A stretch of 64,000 nucleotides of DNA from Monodelphis domestica (taxonomy: Eukaryota > Chordata > Mammalia > Didelphimorphia > Didelphidae). Below the pieces are notes generated by a model. That model made no database searches. It saw nothing but the letters and a program-made list of their open reading frames with translations, and had not been told where the DNA came from. Position numbers and translations under genes: made by a program. Below are positions 13,001-28,000 of this stretch, piece by piece. The stretch is from the NCBI RefSeq assembly GCF_027887165.1, contig NC_077230.1, positions 35,105,351 through 35,169,350 on the forward strand, written 5' to 3'. The stretch's first letter is position 1. Every line of letters begins with the position of its first letter.

Positions 13001-16000
13001 AGCAGGCTCTTGCTTTTTATTCTGTGCTATTTAGCTAGATGTTTTGGCAAACTCTTTAAAATGTTTTACTATAATTTTGAAATGACCATCTGTCCTCTAA
13101 TAATGATAATGTCTTTGGAAGAAAGATCAAAGAATATATTTAATCTTTCAAAGTGTGTATATGGGTATATTGGTATATATTTCATTTTGCAAAAAGTATA
13201 GAAGTATTTACTATTGCCTCCTTAAAACCTCTTTCCTCTCCAATTATGAAATCTTTAAACATTAGCACATTAGGAGAGTGGATTTTGTTTGTTTATTTTA
13301 AGCATGTTCTTGAGATTTCTTAGCTTTAGGCCTATATTGTAATTACACTTTCTAAACATTTTCTCCATTTAAAGGAAAAAATTAGAGATATCACTATTGT
13401 GAGAGGACAAGCAAGTATTTGTAGAAGTCCAAGAGTACCATGGTACTGGATGGCCAGGTATATATATATAGATATATATATAGGTATAAAGATATATATG
13501 TAAGCTTTTATTGAGTATGTAAACTAGTGGTTTTTTTAGACAAAACTTAGTGAAAGGTTAATAATAAAATAACAATATGCTTTTGCCTCTAAATTCCATT
13601 TACTGGGAAGATTTCCAAATTGGAGACTGAATTTTAAAAATGTATATATTCAGTGGGTTTTTGGGATAATATTTTCCTGATGAGGAATGGCCTCATCATT
13701 TCTGGCTTATAAATATATAGAATGAAATAATATAGTGCATTAAAATAAGTAAATATCAGGAATAGAAGAAATCTGGAAACATCTTGATACACTTTGATGT
13801 ATAGCAAATAGAACAGATAAAAACAAAAAAAAAAAAGAATGTTTTTTTTTTAACTTTACCTTCTGTCCTATAATTGAAGCTAAGTGTCAGTTCCAAAGCA
13901 TAAGAGCAGTAAGAGCTAGGCATTGGGGTCAAAAGACCAGCCCAGGGTCACATAGCAAAGAAGAACCTGAGGCCAGATTTGAATGCAGGACCTCCCATCT
14001 CCAGAATCTCTCTATACACTCAGCCAATTAGCTGTTCATGAGAATATATTTTTTGTGAATCAAGACAAAAAAAAGGTCTAGAGAGAGCAATGGATAAGCA
14101 AAAACTGTTAGGCAGAAGAATAGATTTAAAAATGTTATTTTAGAGTGTTTCACTGACTCCCTATTATGTAAATTCATGTTCAACATAAATAGCACAAAAA
14201 GGCTAGAGTCTCCTAAGCATGATGATTGTTCCTTAGGTTACTAAAAGTGTTGAATCAAGCATGAAACTCCCTAGGTTTCTTCAAATGCACAATATATTTT
14301 AGACTCTTCATACATCTAGTGATAATGTCCAGTTCTGATTGTATCTCTCCAGGACTTCTTAAATATTGACACCGTTTTAGTGAAAAATTCAGAGTTTTTT
14401 GCACTCATTGCTTTCTAGAATTATTGAACATATAGAAGGATGAATTTTTTCAAATATCTATGGTCACTCCAAGATAGATGCAAAGTTAAGACAGTGTAGT
14501 TTCCTAGAGTCACAACTTATTGTCATATTGTTGTTCAGTTGTATAATTCTTCCTAGGATACTCTTCAGAGTTTTCTTGGCAAAAATACTAGAGTGGTTTG
14601 CTATTTCCTTCTCTAGCTCATTTAACAGGTGAGGAAACTGAGGCAAACATCATTAAGTGACTTGCCTAGTGTTACACAGTTAATAAGTGTTTGATTTGAT
14701 GACTGAATTTTAACTTAAAAGATGAGACTTTCCTTACTCTAGGCTTGACACATCCAGTGTGCCACCTACCTATCCTTGCTGCCATTAATATTCACATTTT
14801 GAGTTGGATTACCTAGAGAAAAGAGTAAAATATAACTCAGCTGTGTGCCTGTGATATCAAATAGGGATAGGAATTTCCCAAAGAAGTATAACAGTGACAA
14901 AGGGTTGTAAAGTTTAAAATTAGTGGTTGGATGATGATTATATGAAATTATGTGATTGCCAGTACTTATTACAACTTGAGTCAGAATTTATTTACAAATA
15001 GAGAGGAAACAATAAAGAAGAGAAATGTAAGGGGGATGGAGAAGTTATCTATCCTATCAATCTAAATGCTTTTCTCTGGGTCTGCTTAATCCAGGAAGAG
15101 ATTAATTAGCTCTAACTAGGAACCTTGCAGCCTCCTCCAAGATGGAAGTTAGTCTCTCTAAAATCTCGGAGAGGGATCAGCCTTTTACTCACCCAAGGGA
15201 ATAATCCTAGAGTCAGAGTCCAATTAGAAGCGTAGTTCCAAACCCATGATCCAAGCAAGTCTCCAGCAAAGCTCCCTTGAAGACTATCTAAGACTATCTC
15301 CAGAAGACAATCTCTTCAGACTATCTTCTCAAAGACAATCACTCTGCCCTAAAGAAGTTCGGGGTTTGCTTTTTATGGTGACTTCTTGTCCCCTCCCCTC
15401 TTCTCAGGGGTCAGTCACAGTTTCCAAATTGTCTAGCACTGCCCATGGGGCAGTATGGGTAGGGTCAACTTTTCACCTTCTGAAGGTTAAATTCTCATCA
15501 AAAAGCTTCACAGATTCCTGGCTGACTGAGGTGTGAATTCTCTAAGTACCTTGCTAGATTCTCATCTAGTACTAAATATGGTGTTTCATCTTTTGTTGGT
15601 ACAATTTAAAAGGAGACAAAGGAGAGTTAATCCTCTTTTTCTGTCTAGTGAAGGTACTAAATAGGGGTACTTAATAGTGTTAACTCAGGATAGACAGTAA
15701 AGAATTCCCTTTTCACAGGATACTGGGGTCCAGAGGATTGGGATGATGCTGTGTCCTCTCCCTTTCCATTAAGGTCTTTCCTGTTTTCGACCTAAGCATG
15801 TAATGACTACTTTAGTCTTGGGGAGACCAGACCACTTGAAGGAAAGATCAGGCATTTATCTCAGTCTTTGCTTCCTTTTGCCTCTACCCAGTAACTCCAA
15901 GGAAAATTGAACAGAAAAATTTGGTCAAATAAGGAAGTGCAAAAGTACTTGATCTACTCTGTGAGACAGCTATGTATTTCCTCTTCATAAAACATAGGCT

Positions 16001-19000
16001 TAATAAACACAGGGTCTGAATTCAGTTCAGGCTCTCTGGACCTCTGAAATTCAGAATGTTGATTTTATGCAGAACACAATAACCTCAAGACTGATGTTGG
16101 ATCATTTATGTAGGACAGGCAGTTAGAGGTTCAAGGTTGCTGAATTGAGCCCTAAAGATCTTGTGTCCACATGGAAAAAGCTGCCAGACTCTTAGAGTGG
16201 GGAGGACAGCCCATCCTCCTTCTGTTCAGGAGAGAATTATTTGCCACATGCCCTAGAGTCATGATGGTAAACCTATGGCACATGTGCCAAAGATGGCACA
16301 GAGAGACCTCTCTGTGGACACACATATGCCTTCCATGGCAGAGTTAATTACTAGAAAGGTAGAAGAACTTGGGGTAGGGGGACTGCTCCCTTCCCCTCTC
16401 TCCACTGTGCATCCTTACCCCTCAGTACTCACTCCCATTCCTGAGTGGAGTGCTCAGGCTACTCTCCTCTCTTTCTCCCTCCCCTGTCTGAGTAAGGGCA
16501 GAGGACACTTGGTTGCTGGGTGGCATGGTCTCTAAAAGGTTCTAAAAGGTTTGCCATCACTATCCTACAGCCTTTTTGGTGAACCTATAGCAGGTGTGCT
16601 GGAGGGGCTGCTCCCTTCCCCTCTCCATGTGCGCAAGGACAATTCTTATATCACCTGGCCCTCAGCCTAGCAGTCAAATGGGAACATTTCCTCCTTCCCC
16701 TGTCTGGAGTAAAGTCAGTTGTTCTTACATGCATCATAAGGGTTTCAGTTTGGTCACTTGCTCTCTAAAAGTTTTGCCATCACTGCCCTGGAGAATCAAA
16801 GGAGGAGATGCGATAACACCCCACACACACACATACCTCCTCCTGTCACAGGGCTGGGACAGCTCTGAGCATGTTCCATCTCCATTATCATGACATTTAT
16901 ATGAGAAGACAGTCAGATAGACAGGCAGACATAGTGCAAAATTCATTATTCACATTTGTTCTAAATGCAAGTTTAGGCCTTTCTTGAACCTCTAATATGA
17001 GAAAAATCACAATTCAAGAGAGCTGTGATTACTTCTGTTACAATGATTGGGAGAATCATGTGGCATAATTTTGGAGTTGTGTGTTTTTATTTTATCTTTA
17101 GAGCTCATTAAATAATATTTGAGTAAGTAGAGATATAGGCTAGATGTATAATTTCATTGAAATAGGGAATACTCACGTGTATAGTTAGAAAATCTGGAAA
17201 CCCTACTACATTACCCAGAATACTTTTCCCTTTGTGCACATTTGAGTCAATTCACATAACTGTTTATAAGTTCTGTAGCTCCTCTCAATTGCTCTCTTCT
17301 TTCATGACTGGTCCTGGGTATCGGTAGTTCTTTTATTTTAGTTATTAATTAATAAAAGTTTAAAAATAAAATTTATAGAATATTAATTTTAATCTTTACA
17401 TTTTGGTTTACCACAAAGAGAATTTTCAAATATTTTTTTAAGATAGAATAGATAAATTTTTTCAAGCATGCTTTTCTGCCAGCCCACCTGCTTTCCACAC
17501 CATCTGCTTGAACCAGCTCTCCTCCCACTACTGCTGCTGCCACCCACCACCAGATCTTGGGAGTGGTTTCTCCTCCCCCTGCATGCTCTTGGGAAGAGTG
17601 CTCAGCTGCAGTCTCCCACTGCTATTTCTGATTCAAGTGTCTGCACAGAGGGTGAGATTCCCCAATTTTTGGCCAGTCTTTTCCCCACTCCAGGTGGGTT
17701 TTTGAGCCTGTGCTAGCCATTTTTCAGTGAGGAAAAGTGACACCATGCTATTCAGCCCCACCCCCTTCTAGTTTATAAGCTGAATTTCTTAAACTGACCC
17801 TTGGCACCCGGCTTGCAACTCAGGATTTTTTTCACAGGAAAGGGGACCCATCTGCTGGTTTTTTTTTTGAGGGCACATTAACACAAATCAATGGATTTTA
17901 GATTTTATTTTTCTACCTCCTACCCAAAACATCGAGGACTAATCTTTCTTTCATATGAAAATATGCTATTGTTCTCCCTTGAAGTTTTGCCCTTCTTTGA
18001 GTTTACTCTTTAAATAAAATCCATTCAGTCTTCCCTTTTTTTTTTTTTTTGGAGGAAAAATGCTTTTACAAAGCATGCTAGGAACTCTCACAGAACAGTT
18101 TGAATTGCTTGATGTCTAACTAGTGCATATTAGTTCTTGTTTTTTTTTACTAGCAGTTTGTATTTGCACTGCATATTTCCCATTTTGTTTGCTTCTTAAG
18201 AATATGCAACAGGCTAGGGGGCAGCTGGGTAGCTCAGTGGATTGCAAGCCAGCCCTAGAGACGGAAGGTCCTAGGTTCAAATCTGGCCTCAGACACTTCC
18301 CAGATGTGTGACCATGGGCAAGTCACTTGACCCCCATTGCCTAGCCCTTACCACTCTTCTGCCTTGGAGCCAATACTCAGTATTGACTCCAAGAAGGAAG
18401 GTAAGGGTTTAAAAAAAAAGAATATGCAACAGGGTAGACTGCTTAAATTAGAGACCAAACTGAAATATTCTGACAAAGTGTTATGGGGTTCAGATGTGTA
18501 CCCCTAGGGTTCAGGAAGGATACCTTTGGCAAGAATGCAAGACTCCAAAACTTAGCTTAAAAACAAAAAGAGAAATTTATTAGTTTAGGAGGCAATGTTG
18601 ATAATGGCCAGGAGGATAGCAAGGTGGAGCAGCAAGATGGGGAGCAGTTCCTTGGGAGGACAGCATGAATGGAAAGGCTGCTCCCCTGAGGACAGCATAG
18701 ATGGAAAAGCTGTCCCCCCAGACGACATCAGTTCTGGGGATTTTATACTCTTTACAACAGATGCTATGTCATGGTGTGGACATGACCTAGAGTGTTAATA
18801 ATCACTCAGGCATTTGGTGGGGTTGAGGTGGTCATCTGACTTGGGTCTGCCTGGAGGCATAAAGATTCCTTAACAAAAAGATATCTTGAGATATAGCCTG
18901 ATAGGATCTAGGTGTAGCCTGGAGGTGTGTCTCTCTGTCCAAAATAGTTTGCCTGAGTTTCTGGGGGTACAGTGCCCATGTCAAAAGTTTTGATATTCTT

Positions 19001-22000
19001 AAATATTCTCAACACACAGAGTAGAGAATTCTGCCCATTGCTTCTATCAGAAATTTCCGAGTTCTGACAAATGAAGTGCAAATAGTTAATAAATAGTGCG
19101 GAGGGGAATGAACTTTAAAAAGAGATCTGGAAGTTTATCGTTTCCTAACTACTTTTAATTTATTAACCTCCATGAGAGTAAAAGAAGTCTATTGGAATTG
19201 GAGAAAAGGATTTTTGACGTCCCTGCCTATGTCTTTGTTACGCTTATTTTATTTGCTGATTGCTTCTGTTAAGAGTTAATTTTTTTAAAGTTCATATGTT
19301 AATCTAATCAATATCTTTCTGATATACTGAATCATTTCAAGCTAATGTTTTTGCCTATTAGATATATTCTATTATATTGATTTTTGTACCTTTCCCCTCT
19401 GACTGTACTGAAGAACATCATTATGAAAGCCCATAAACACCTTTTTCAGTGGCAAAATCATAACTCATTAGGGGTGTGCTGCCTTGCCACATAGATAATG
19501 ATGGATGGACTTCATCAAAACTGGTTACAACTTGTATGCAACCTTTAGAGAATTTAATGAGCTAAGAATTTCACTTGCAATTTTAAGAGGTCTACAGAAA
19601 TTACTTTAGATATCCAGGAGATTTCTGGAATGATATTTAAAATATATATGCATACATATATTTTAAAAAATGTTGAACTAAAAGGTAGAGAACCAAATAG
19701 ATGTTCCTACCTAGCCTAGAAAGGCTAAGTGACTTGCCCAAGTTAATACAACTAATTAGTGGAAACTTACAACCAGGTTCTAGAACTAGAACTTGAGTCC
19801 AAATCTCTTTAATTCCAAGATAGTTTGATTGCCAGTTGTATGAAACTGCTACCTTTTCTTCCACAGTGACCTGAAATTTGTTATTGGGGCACTGAAAATA
19901 TTAATAGAAGAAGATCAGGGATGTAGAAAAAACATCCAAGCTATCATTGAGCAGGTAAGACAGCACAGTTCCTCCCCATTAATCAAGTTTTATTGAATGT
20001 TAGTTGTGTTCACAGTGATAAAAGTGGTGGAAAGCAAAGCAGTCAGTGTGAATGGTGCCCATAATAATGCATGAAATAAATGCTTCCTATTTCATTCATC
20101 CATTCTTTTGATCAGTCCAAACAAAACTTTTCAATCTTACTAAAACTCTTCTTGGCCTAAGAGGACTGCTTTATGAAAGGTGAATTGACCAAAACTCCCA
20201 TATCACTACTCTCTGCCTACTTCTACTTATCACTCTTTAGAAAATCCAGTATGGAAATCATTTGCGAACCCCAGCCTACTACTACTACTAATCCATGAAT
20301 TGTGTCTACATGATCAAGAGAAAGGATCATCGGCTGGGGTATCCTTCTTCCTTGCTTCCCTTACTCCGTTGCAGCTATTAACTACTCTTAGGTCTTAAGA
20401 TGTGAATCAGTAACTTTCTTCCTTCTGAAATGAAGAAGACCCACCAGGCTTTTTTTTATTATTTTCACTGTGAATGTGCCTCTGAAGTCTGCTAGAATGT
20501 AGGCCTTACAATCGATTTCCCCTACTTTTATGCTATCATTGTAACTACTAATTGAAGTACCTCTGGATGTGTGCAAAATGCTGCTAAGCGCTGGAGACAT
20601 AAAGAGAAAAAATGAAACATTTCCTGATCTTGAGACACTCTTACTCGATACTCTAAGTGGAAAGTACAACATTTAAAATAAGGTTCAGCTGAAGCACAAG
20701 ATGGAATGGTTCAGAAGTCCTGGGGTCTCAGTGGTAGAATGGATGGAATGGATAGCAAGAGCCATTTGGCAATGATTTCACAAAGATTAGTTAGACTGGT
20801 TCTGCCATCTATCACATCAGTAAATTCTTTTTGTATTTGAGGATTAAACCCAGTGTCTCGGTCACATATTATCAAGGCTTTCCTGTTGTTATTGGATAAA
20901 GTCTAAACCCAGTACCTTCCATACTCTGACACCAGAGGGTTCCATACTTAATTCCCAGAGTACCATGACATAAATTTTTATTATATATATATATATATAT
21001 ATGCATATATCTATATCTATATCTTTGTAGTCATATAAATCTTATATACCCAGAGCTTAGCTGAGGACCAGAAGACCAGACATGGAAGAAGCTCTTAGTA
21101 GTGAATATCATTTTTCCTTTTTTCTATACACATGTAAATCTGTGTGTCAGTATATACATATATATGCACATAAATGCATGCACACATTTATTTATATATG
21201 TGTATGTGTGTATGTGTCGATATCTATACCTCTATCTAAGGCCAGGTTACTTACTCATCAGACCTGCCCTAACATTCTTCTAGTTTGCAAAAGGGATTGT
21301 CACTGTAATTTCTCAGCTATTATGGTATTTCCACTGACTGTTTTTGAACATCTCTTGGAGTCCATTTTACTAAATTACAATCCTGCTAGAAGCAGAAACA
21401 GTCTTTCCCCCTGTATATACAGAACTATGCAGGAAGAGAGGCTTCGTTTTGTAGTGTTAGGAAGTGATATGTATTGAAGTGGTCCCCCTGATGTCCATCC
21501 TGGATGTCTGAAGCTCACCAGGTCAGTAACATCTTACTGCTTTTGGCAGCTTCCTGCAACTAAATGGCAGTGAAGGTGTCACCTTGCCTTGAAAAACACA
21601 ATTCTTAACTGGGAGAGCTTTTAAGCTTTGGATTCTATCCCTAACCTCATTCCTATCTACATGCCTATCTCTTTCCCTCTTCCCATTCCCATCCATGTCC
21701 CCATCTCAGTTCCCAAACCTATCCCTGTCTCTAATCTCATGTAAATCTCTCGTCCTATCCTGATTAGTTTTACTCAATAGTTACTAGTCATGGAATTTGT
21801 GCATATGTTTTTGAATGTAATAGATCTTAAGGGGTCATTTGAGAATAAAGAGTTCAGATAAGTGGCTAGCAGGAATAAATGAGATGGTTGTGACTGTTCG
21901 AGAGGAAAAGGATTGAATAGCGTATAATTAATAGATTTATGTTGGTTCATTTGGTAAATTTCAGGCTAACATTTTTCAAGACAAATATAAAGACATGAAC

Positions 22001-25000
22001 ACATACAAAGTGAATATGGAACAGAAACCTGATGAATCAAATAAAGAAGGCACATTTTTACCATTGGCCCCAGAAGAAGAATTATTACTAGAACAATTTA
22101 AAATAAAACCTAAAGAGATAAAAAGTGAAGATTTATCACCAGGGCAATTATTAGCCCAAGGGGATTTCAATTCAGGTAAGACATATATCCTTGCTTAAAA
22201 CATTTGACCCTAAAGTTTTCCGATAGAAAAGAGAAATTTGGAACAAATGTTTCCATCACTCACCGAATCTCTGGTCTCTATTCCTTTTCCCTTCATATCT
22301 CTAATAATGAGAATGCTAGCTGCTTTATAAGGCTTTCTCAACTATTGGTGATCCCTCTCTTGGTGATTGAACTATAAGGGACCTTGGAAATATTCTACTA
22401 TAACATTTTAATTGCTATAGAAATCTATGCTATATGTATGTCAGAATGTCATTTAGCTTCTGCCTCAAAATATGCAGTGATAGGAAACTCATTTTCTCAA
22501 CATCCAGGCCACACTATTGCTAAATTACTTAAGCTTTTAGAAAAGATTTCAGTACAATTTTTTTTGCTCAGGCTTTTTTTTATAATTTAGTCCTTTTCCC
22601 TTCTTTTGAAATAATACAGAAAAAGATCTTGTTCCTCTTTCCCTATTACTATCCATTTGACCTATAAAATCAACTTATTTTCCACCTAACACTTTTTTTA
22701 ATCTCTATGATCATGTTTAGCCTGAAGACAATCTTTATATGATTTCTTATTACATCGTTGGGACATGGTTTTGTTTAGAGTCTATTACCCATCCTACTTT
22801 AATGACATCCATTTTGGTTTATCAACATTCTGTTGGTCTCATTGCAACAAAATCTTTTTTTTTTAAATTCAATTACTTATAGGAATAATTTTGGCCATTT
22901 CTTTTGTCATTTTAAAATTCAGATACCCCCATCTCCCTTTCCCTACCTGAGGGGGTGAAGAATCTGATATAGGTTATACTCATACTATCATGTAATACCT
23001 ATTTCCATATGGTTCCCATCATGATAAAGACACATAACACACATATTCAATAGAAATCTCATGAAGATTTATAATATAACTTATAATTTATAATATAACT
23101 ATTATAGTAGAAGATGTCAAGTTTTGATCTACACTCAGATTTTTTTTTTTGTAGCTTCCCTTGACCATTGATAGTATGTTCTTCATCTGTTACCTTGGAA
23201 GCTTAATGATAATGGTTTAGTCTTCACAGTTGATCATTGTATAATATTTCTGTTATAGTCTCTAGTTATAGTTGTTCTGCTCACTTTTTCTGAATTCATC
23301 CTGTTCTTTGTTCCTCATGGCATAATAGTAATCCATTACAACCATATTCCACAGCTTGATCATTCAACCACTAAATAATAGACAACCCCTCAGTTCCAAT
23401 TCTTTGCCACTATAAAAAGAGCTGATAATAATATTTTGGCACAGTTAATTCCTTTTATTCTATTTTTGATCCATTTGGGATCCTGAACCTTTAGTGAGAT
23501 AGTTGTATAGACCTTTGGGTATTGTTTCATATAAGTCTCTAGAATGGTTGTATCGATTCACACTATCACCAATGAAGTTTAATAGTGTTCCAATTTTCCC
23601 ACCTCCTCTTCAACATTTATCATTTTCCATTTTGGTCATGTTAGCTAATCTGAAGGGTGTGAGATCATTTTTCAGAGTTGGCTTAATTTTCATTTCTTTC
23701 ATCAATAGTGATTGGGAATTTTTTAAAATATGGCTATGTAAAGTTTTAATCTTTTCTGAGAAATGCCTATTCAAATCCTTTGACCATTTCTCAATTGAGG
23801 AATGTTGTGTAATATAAATTTGACTCAGTTCTCTTCATATTTAAGAAATGAGACTTTTATCAAAAATTGCTATAAATTTTTCCTCAGAATTTGTTTTTTC
23901 ATTTCTAATCTTAAGTACATTTGTTTTATTTGTGCAAAACCTTTTTAATGTAATGAAATCAAAATTCCCTTTTAATCAAGTATGCCGATGATTTATTTAT
24001 TTTATTTTTTCATAAAACAAACTATTTGTCTTATTTTATTAGTTCTATGGTTTTCTTACTTTCAATCTATTCATCCCTTGCTTGATTTTCATGATTTCCA
24101 ATTTGCTGTTTAATTGAGGATTTTTAAATTTGTCCTTTTCTAGGATTTTTAGTTGTATCACCAATTCACTTATGACCTGCTCTTTTTCTACTTTACCTGA
24201 TATAAGCAATAAGAGATGTGAATTTTCCTCTAAGTACGGCTTTGGCTACATGCTAAAAAATTTGATATGTTGTCTCCTTATAATCATTGTCTTTAATGAA
24301 ATTATTGATTGTTTCTATGATTCATTCTTTGACCCATTTATTCTTTAGGCAAAAATTTGTTTATATCTATCATATGCCATATGCCATAAATTTATTTATT
24401 GGCAAATAGAGAAGGTTTCCTATTTTAGCTATAAATATCACTTGTATAAATTGTTCATTAGAAAACACCTTTTTCCTGGGTGCCATCCATTACTTGCATT
24501 CCTTTTGCACTGTGAATCTGTGAACATTTGGAGTATCACTGTCATTGCTAACAGAAGGAAATCTGGTTCATCCTTATGAATCTGATATCTGGAAGAATGA
24601 ATACTGGTGAATTGAGCAACAGTTTGAAAATGAATGCTGTACTTCAGGGACTGACTTTTTTTTGGCTGCCAAGTACCAACAATTAATATGATTGTTGTTC
24701 AGAGAATATTAGAACCTCTAGTGTGAGGGCTTGCTGAACGCTTTTCAGGGCTGCTTATCTACCTTTGGTGTCTAGTTGTCACTCAGCTCTCACCTGTGGT
24801 TCCAAGAAGTTGTAGCATGTGGAGCAGCCTGTTAAAAATGAACAGATTGGTTAAGTTAGGTTGATATCTACTCCAGGCTTGTGAAGACCTCCTCCTGGAA
24901 TAGGTGGATGAGAAAATTTGCTTCAGTAGCCATGAATGTAGCTGAAGTAAGGACTGTGGAGTGCGTAGAGTTTGGTTGGACATCTAAGATACTAAAGTCA

Positions 25001-28000
25001 TTTAGGTTCAGTGTCAATCATCTAGGTTCAGTGTCAGTCATCCAGACTTTTGTCTTGCCAAAGGATTTAGATGATTCTGCAAGAAAGAGTGAGGCTGACA
25101 ATTTTGTGCAACTCACTTAAATCCAATTCATACACAAGTGAAGATATTACTCTGTGATGTCACTGGTACTTTTCAAACATAAGGATCACCACCACCACTG
25201 CCAACTGATTAATCAACATTTTTGACTGTCTCATCCTTTTAAGTCTTCTTAAATCCAGCTTTATTTGTTTTTAACTGCCCTTGCAGCGGGACTAGTATTT
25301 TCTTGGCAGATATCCTAGATCATCAGTCTTAGAAGGAACCTCAAAGACCACCCACTTTAATCCCTTCATTTTGTAGGTGTGAAAAATGAGGCACAGAGAA
25401 GATATTCAGATAGTTACCTTCCCAGCGGTGACTTCATGGCTTCTGGCTCTAAAAGCAATACCATAGGTAGGTTCTTCACTTTATAAGATGTCTAAGCCTT
25501 GGTCAGCAATAGTAACCAATGAAAGATTGCTGTTGTCCCTTGCTAATCCTAGTAAAATATTTGTGTACTGTTGTACTCATTGAATTATTTATTTTTCTTA
25601 GAGACCCCAATAAAAAAAGAAAAAGAAGAAGAAGAAATAGTAGTGGAGGAAGAGATTATTAGCACTGGAAAACCTACAGTGGGAAAGGCTAAAAAGAGAT
25701 TTTCCTGGTTCCGGTAAGAGATGTACTTTTTATATATGGATAACAATATTCTTAATAAACAAAACATTTTATTTCTCCTGGAATTTACCTCTTTGGCTAC
25801 TGTTTGCTATGTTTTTTGCCCCTTTCTACAAAAGAACATTATTTATATGAATTTTCTCAGTTGTTCACATCTTCCTCAAATGGGTGCTGGCATAGAGTAA
25901 AGGTGTCAAATTCACAGTTTATGGATGTGACCCAGAGAGATCCATTTCTTTTTGAGTCTGATAATAACAACTTAGTGGGAAAAGTATAGGATATGGAATC
26001 TGAGTTATCTGCATTCAGACTGGAGTTTTATCACCTAGTCATGTGTTCAAATTCAAGTATTTTCTGATCAATAGGTTACAGACTTCCCATCTATAAAATA
26101 TTACAAGTTGACATCTAGCGTTACTTCAGATCTAAATCAGTGACCCCATTACTCCTTACAAGACAAATCATGTATTAGTTGTGGTTAATGTGGAGGAGGA
26201 AGAAGTAGAGCAATGATATTGTGCCATATTCACACATATTTAACTTAACTGGCTTCCATATCTAGTTTTATATTTTTAACTATATTGCCAAATTTGATCT
26301 TGCCCCTTCTCTAATACATGTGCTGACATAGCACGTATCCTACAAGTGTAACTCCAAACTCTTTTAACATGTAGCTTTGTCTTTTTTTTCAGAATTGAAA
26401 TTCATGAAATTTTTATAGTGTGCATCTATTTAAGATCTTTTTTTTGTGTCATAGTAGAATGTATTTTTGTGTTTTAATAATTATTTCCCTTTCAAATGTT
26501 GTATGATTCTAGCAATATCAAAGAACGCAAGCTGTGGAACTTCTTTCATTTTAAAAAACATGACAAACAAGTAAAGAATGTGCACAAGTGGGAAGAAATT
26601 GATCAAGAGGTAAATTTACATTATGTTAAATTTATCAAAGATTTAAGTTTGTTTCCCCATTTAAATTACTAGAGAGTGAGCTTTTTCTTGAATTAGAAAA
26701 CTATAATTTACCTTGGATTGAGGAGTTAACATTCTATCATAATTAATAATCAGTATTAATCAGGAATAAAATTACCTGAGTAAGGAGCAAAAGTACCAAA
26801 GCGGCAACTGTTTGGCCTTGAAGTCACTTTTTTGTTCCCAGAGATCATTCAAGAACCTCTCTCAAGAAAAGGGAATGATTAAGAACTCTTAAAACATTTG
26901 AATTCTCTGTATTTGGATGTTCTAAGGACAAAGGATAATTGATTCAACTTTTGGCCTCAGAATATTGTTGGCTGAAAATTTTCTAAAATTATGGCACAGA
27001 GTATTGAAATACACTTAACCTAGAGAAAAGTGCAAGTTGAATTGTTATGGGCTGATGCAGGTAGGAAGTGATAACATATTAGGATAATTTTCCCTCCATG
27101 AGACAGAAGGGGTCTCTGAAGGGGCTGTAAAATATTTAAAAAATAACAGGTAGGTAAAATGGTAAAAGTTTACCAAGAAATACCACTGTCGGTTGTTGGC
27201 AAAATAAGAGGAGAGATTGCATGTGTATGTCTTGTATTACTGTGCCTGTGTTACTGAGCAAAAAAAAAAGAACATGAGAGCCACAGATGGGCCAATATGA
27301 CAATGAAGGAAAATAATAAATGTTGAAGGGGATATGGCAGAATTGGGACACTAATGCATTGCTAGTGGAGTTGTGAATTAATACAAGCATTCTGGAGGGA
27401 AATTTGGAATTATGAGCAAAGGGCTTTAAAAGAACACATTTGATCCTTTGATCCAGCAATACCACTGCTGGGTTTGTACTCCAAAGAGATAATAAGGAAA
27501 AATGCGTATACAAAATATTCATACCTGAGCTCTTTGTGGTGGCAAAAATTGGAAAATGAGGGCATGTTCCTCAATTAGGGAATGACTAAACAAATTGTGG
27601 TATATGTTGGTGATGGAATACTATTGTGTTATATGGAATGATGACCTACTTGATTTCTATATGAACTGGAAAGACCTTCATGAACTGAAGCAGAGTGAAA
27701 TGAGCAGAACCAATCGAATGATATACACTGAAAGTGAAACATTGTAGAACTATCCAACATAATGAACTTTACTACTAGCAGCATACAATAGTCCAGGATA
27801 TTCCTGAAGGACTTATGAGAAAGAATGCTATCTATATTGAGAGAGAGAACTATGGGAATAGAAGTGAAAAAGAAAAACTTAAGACTTGACACTTAGAACT
27901 TGTTTATATGAATATATGATTTGGGGTTTGAGCTCTATGGTAAAAATGAATAATATAAAATTAGATATCAAGGGATAACATTTGTACAATCCAGTAGAAT

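Noticed and set aside
16275..16893. Proline/serine-rich frames of 86 and 99 codons
   Set aside because: They fall inside the two hAT-like elements and reflect their C-rich body.
17468..17716. Leucine/proline-rich frames in intron 5
   Set aside because: No start, splice or domain support, and two frames overlap; most likely chance in a C-rich stretch.
21082..21477. 131-codon open frame in intron 6
   Set aside because: It runs through TA/CA microsatellite sequence, has no domain, and lies inside an intron of the supported gene.
24783..25120. Overlapping open frames on both strands, with a similar minus frame at 60298-60489
   Set aside because: Both copies lie in the shared RTE-type repeat; the similarity comes from the duplicated repeat, not a gene.
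27136..27892. Minus-strand frames of 128 and 87 codons
   Set aside because: They are antisense translations of an L1 3' end; the same patterns recur at 30344-30893 and 48574-48780.
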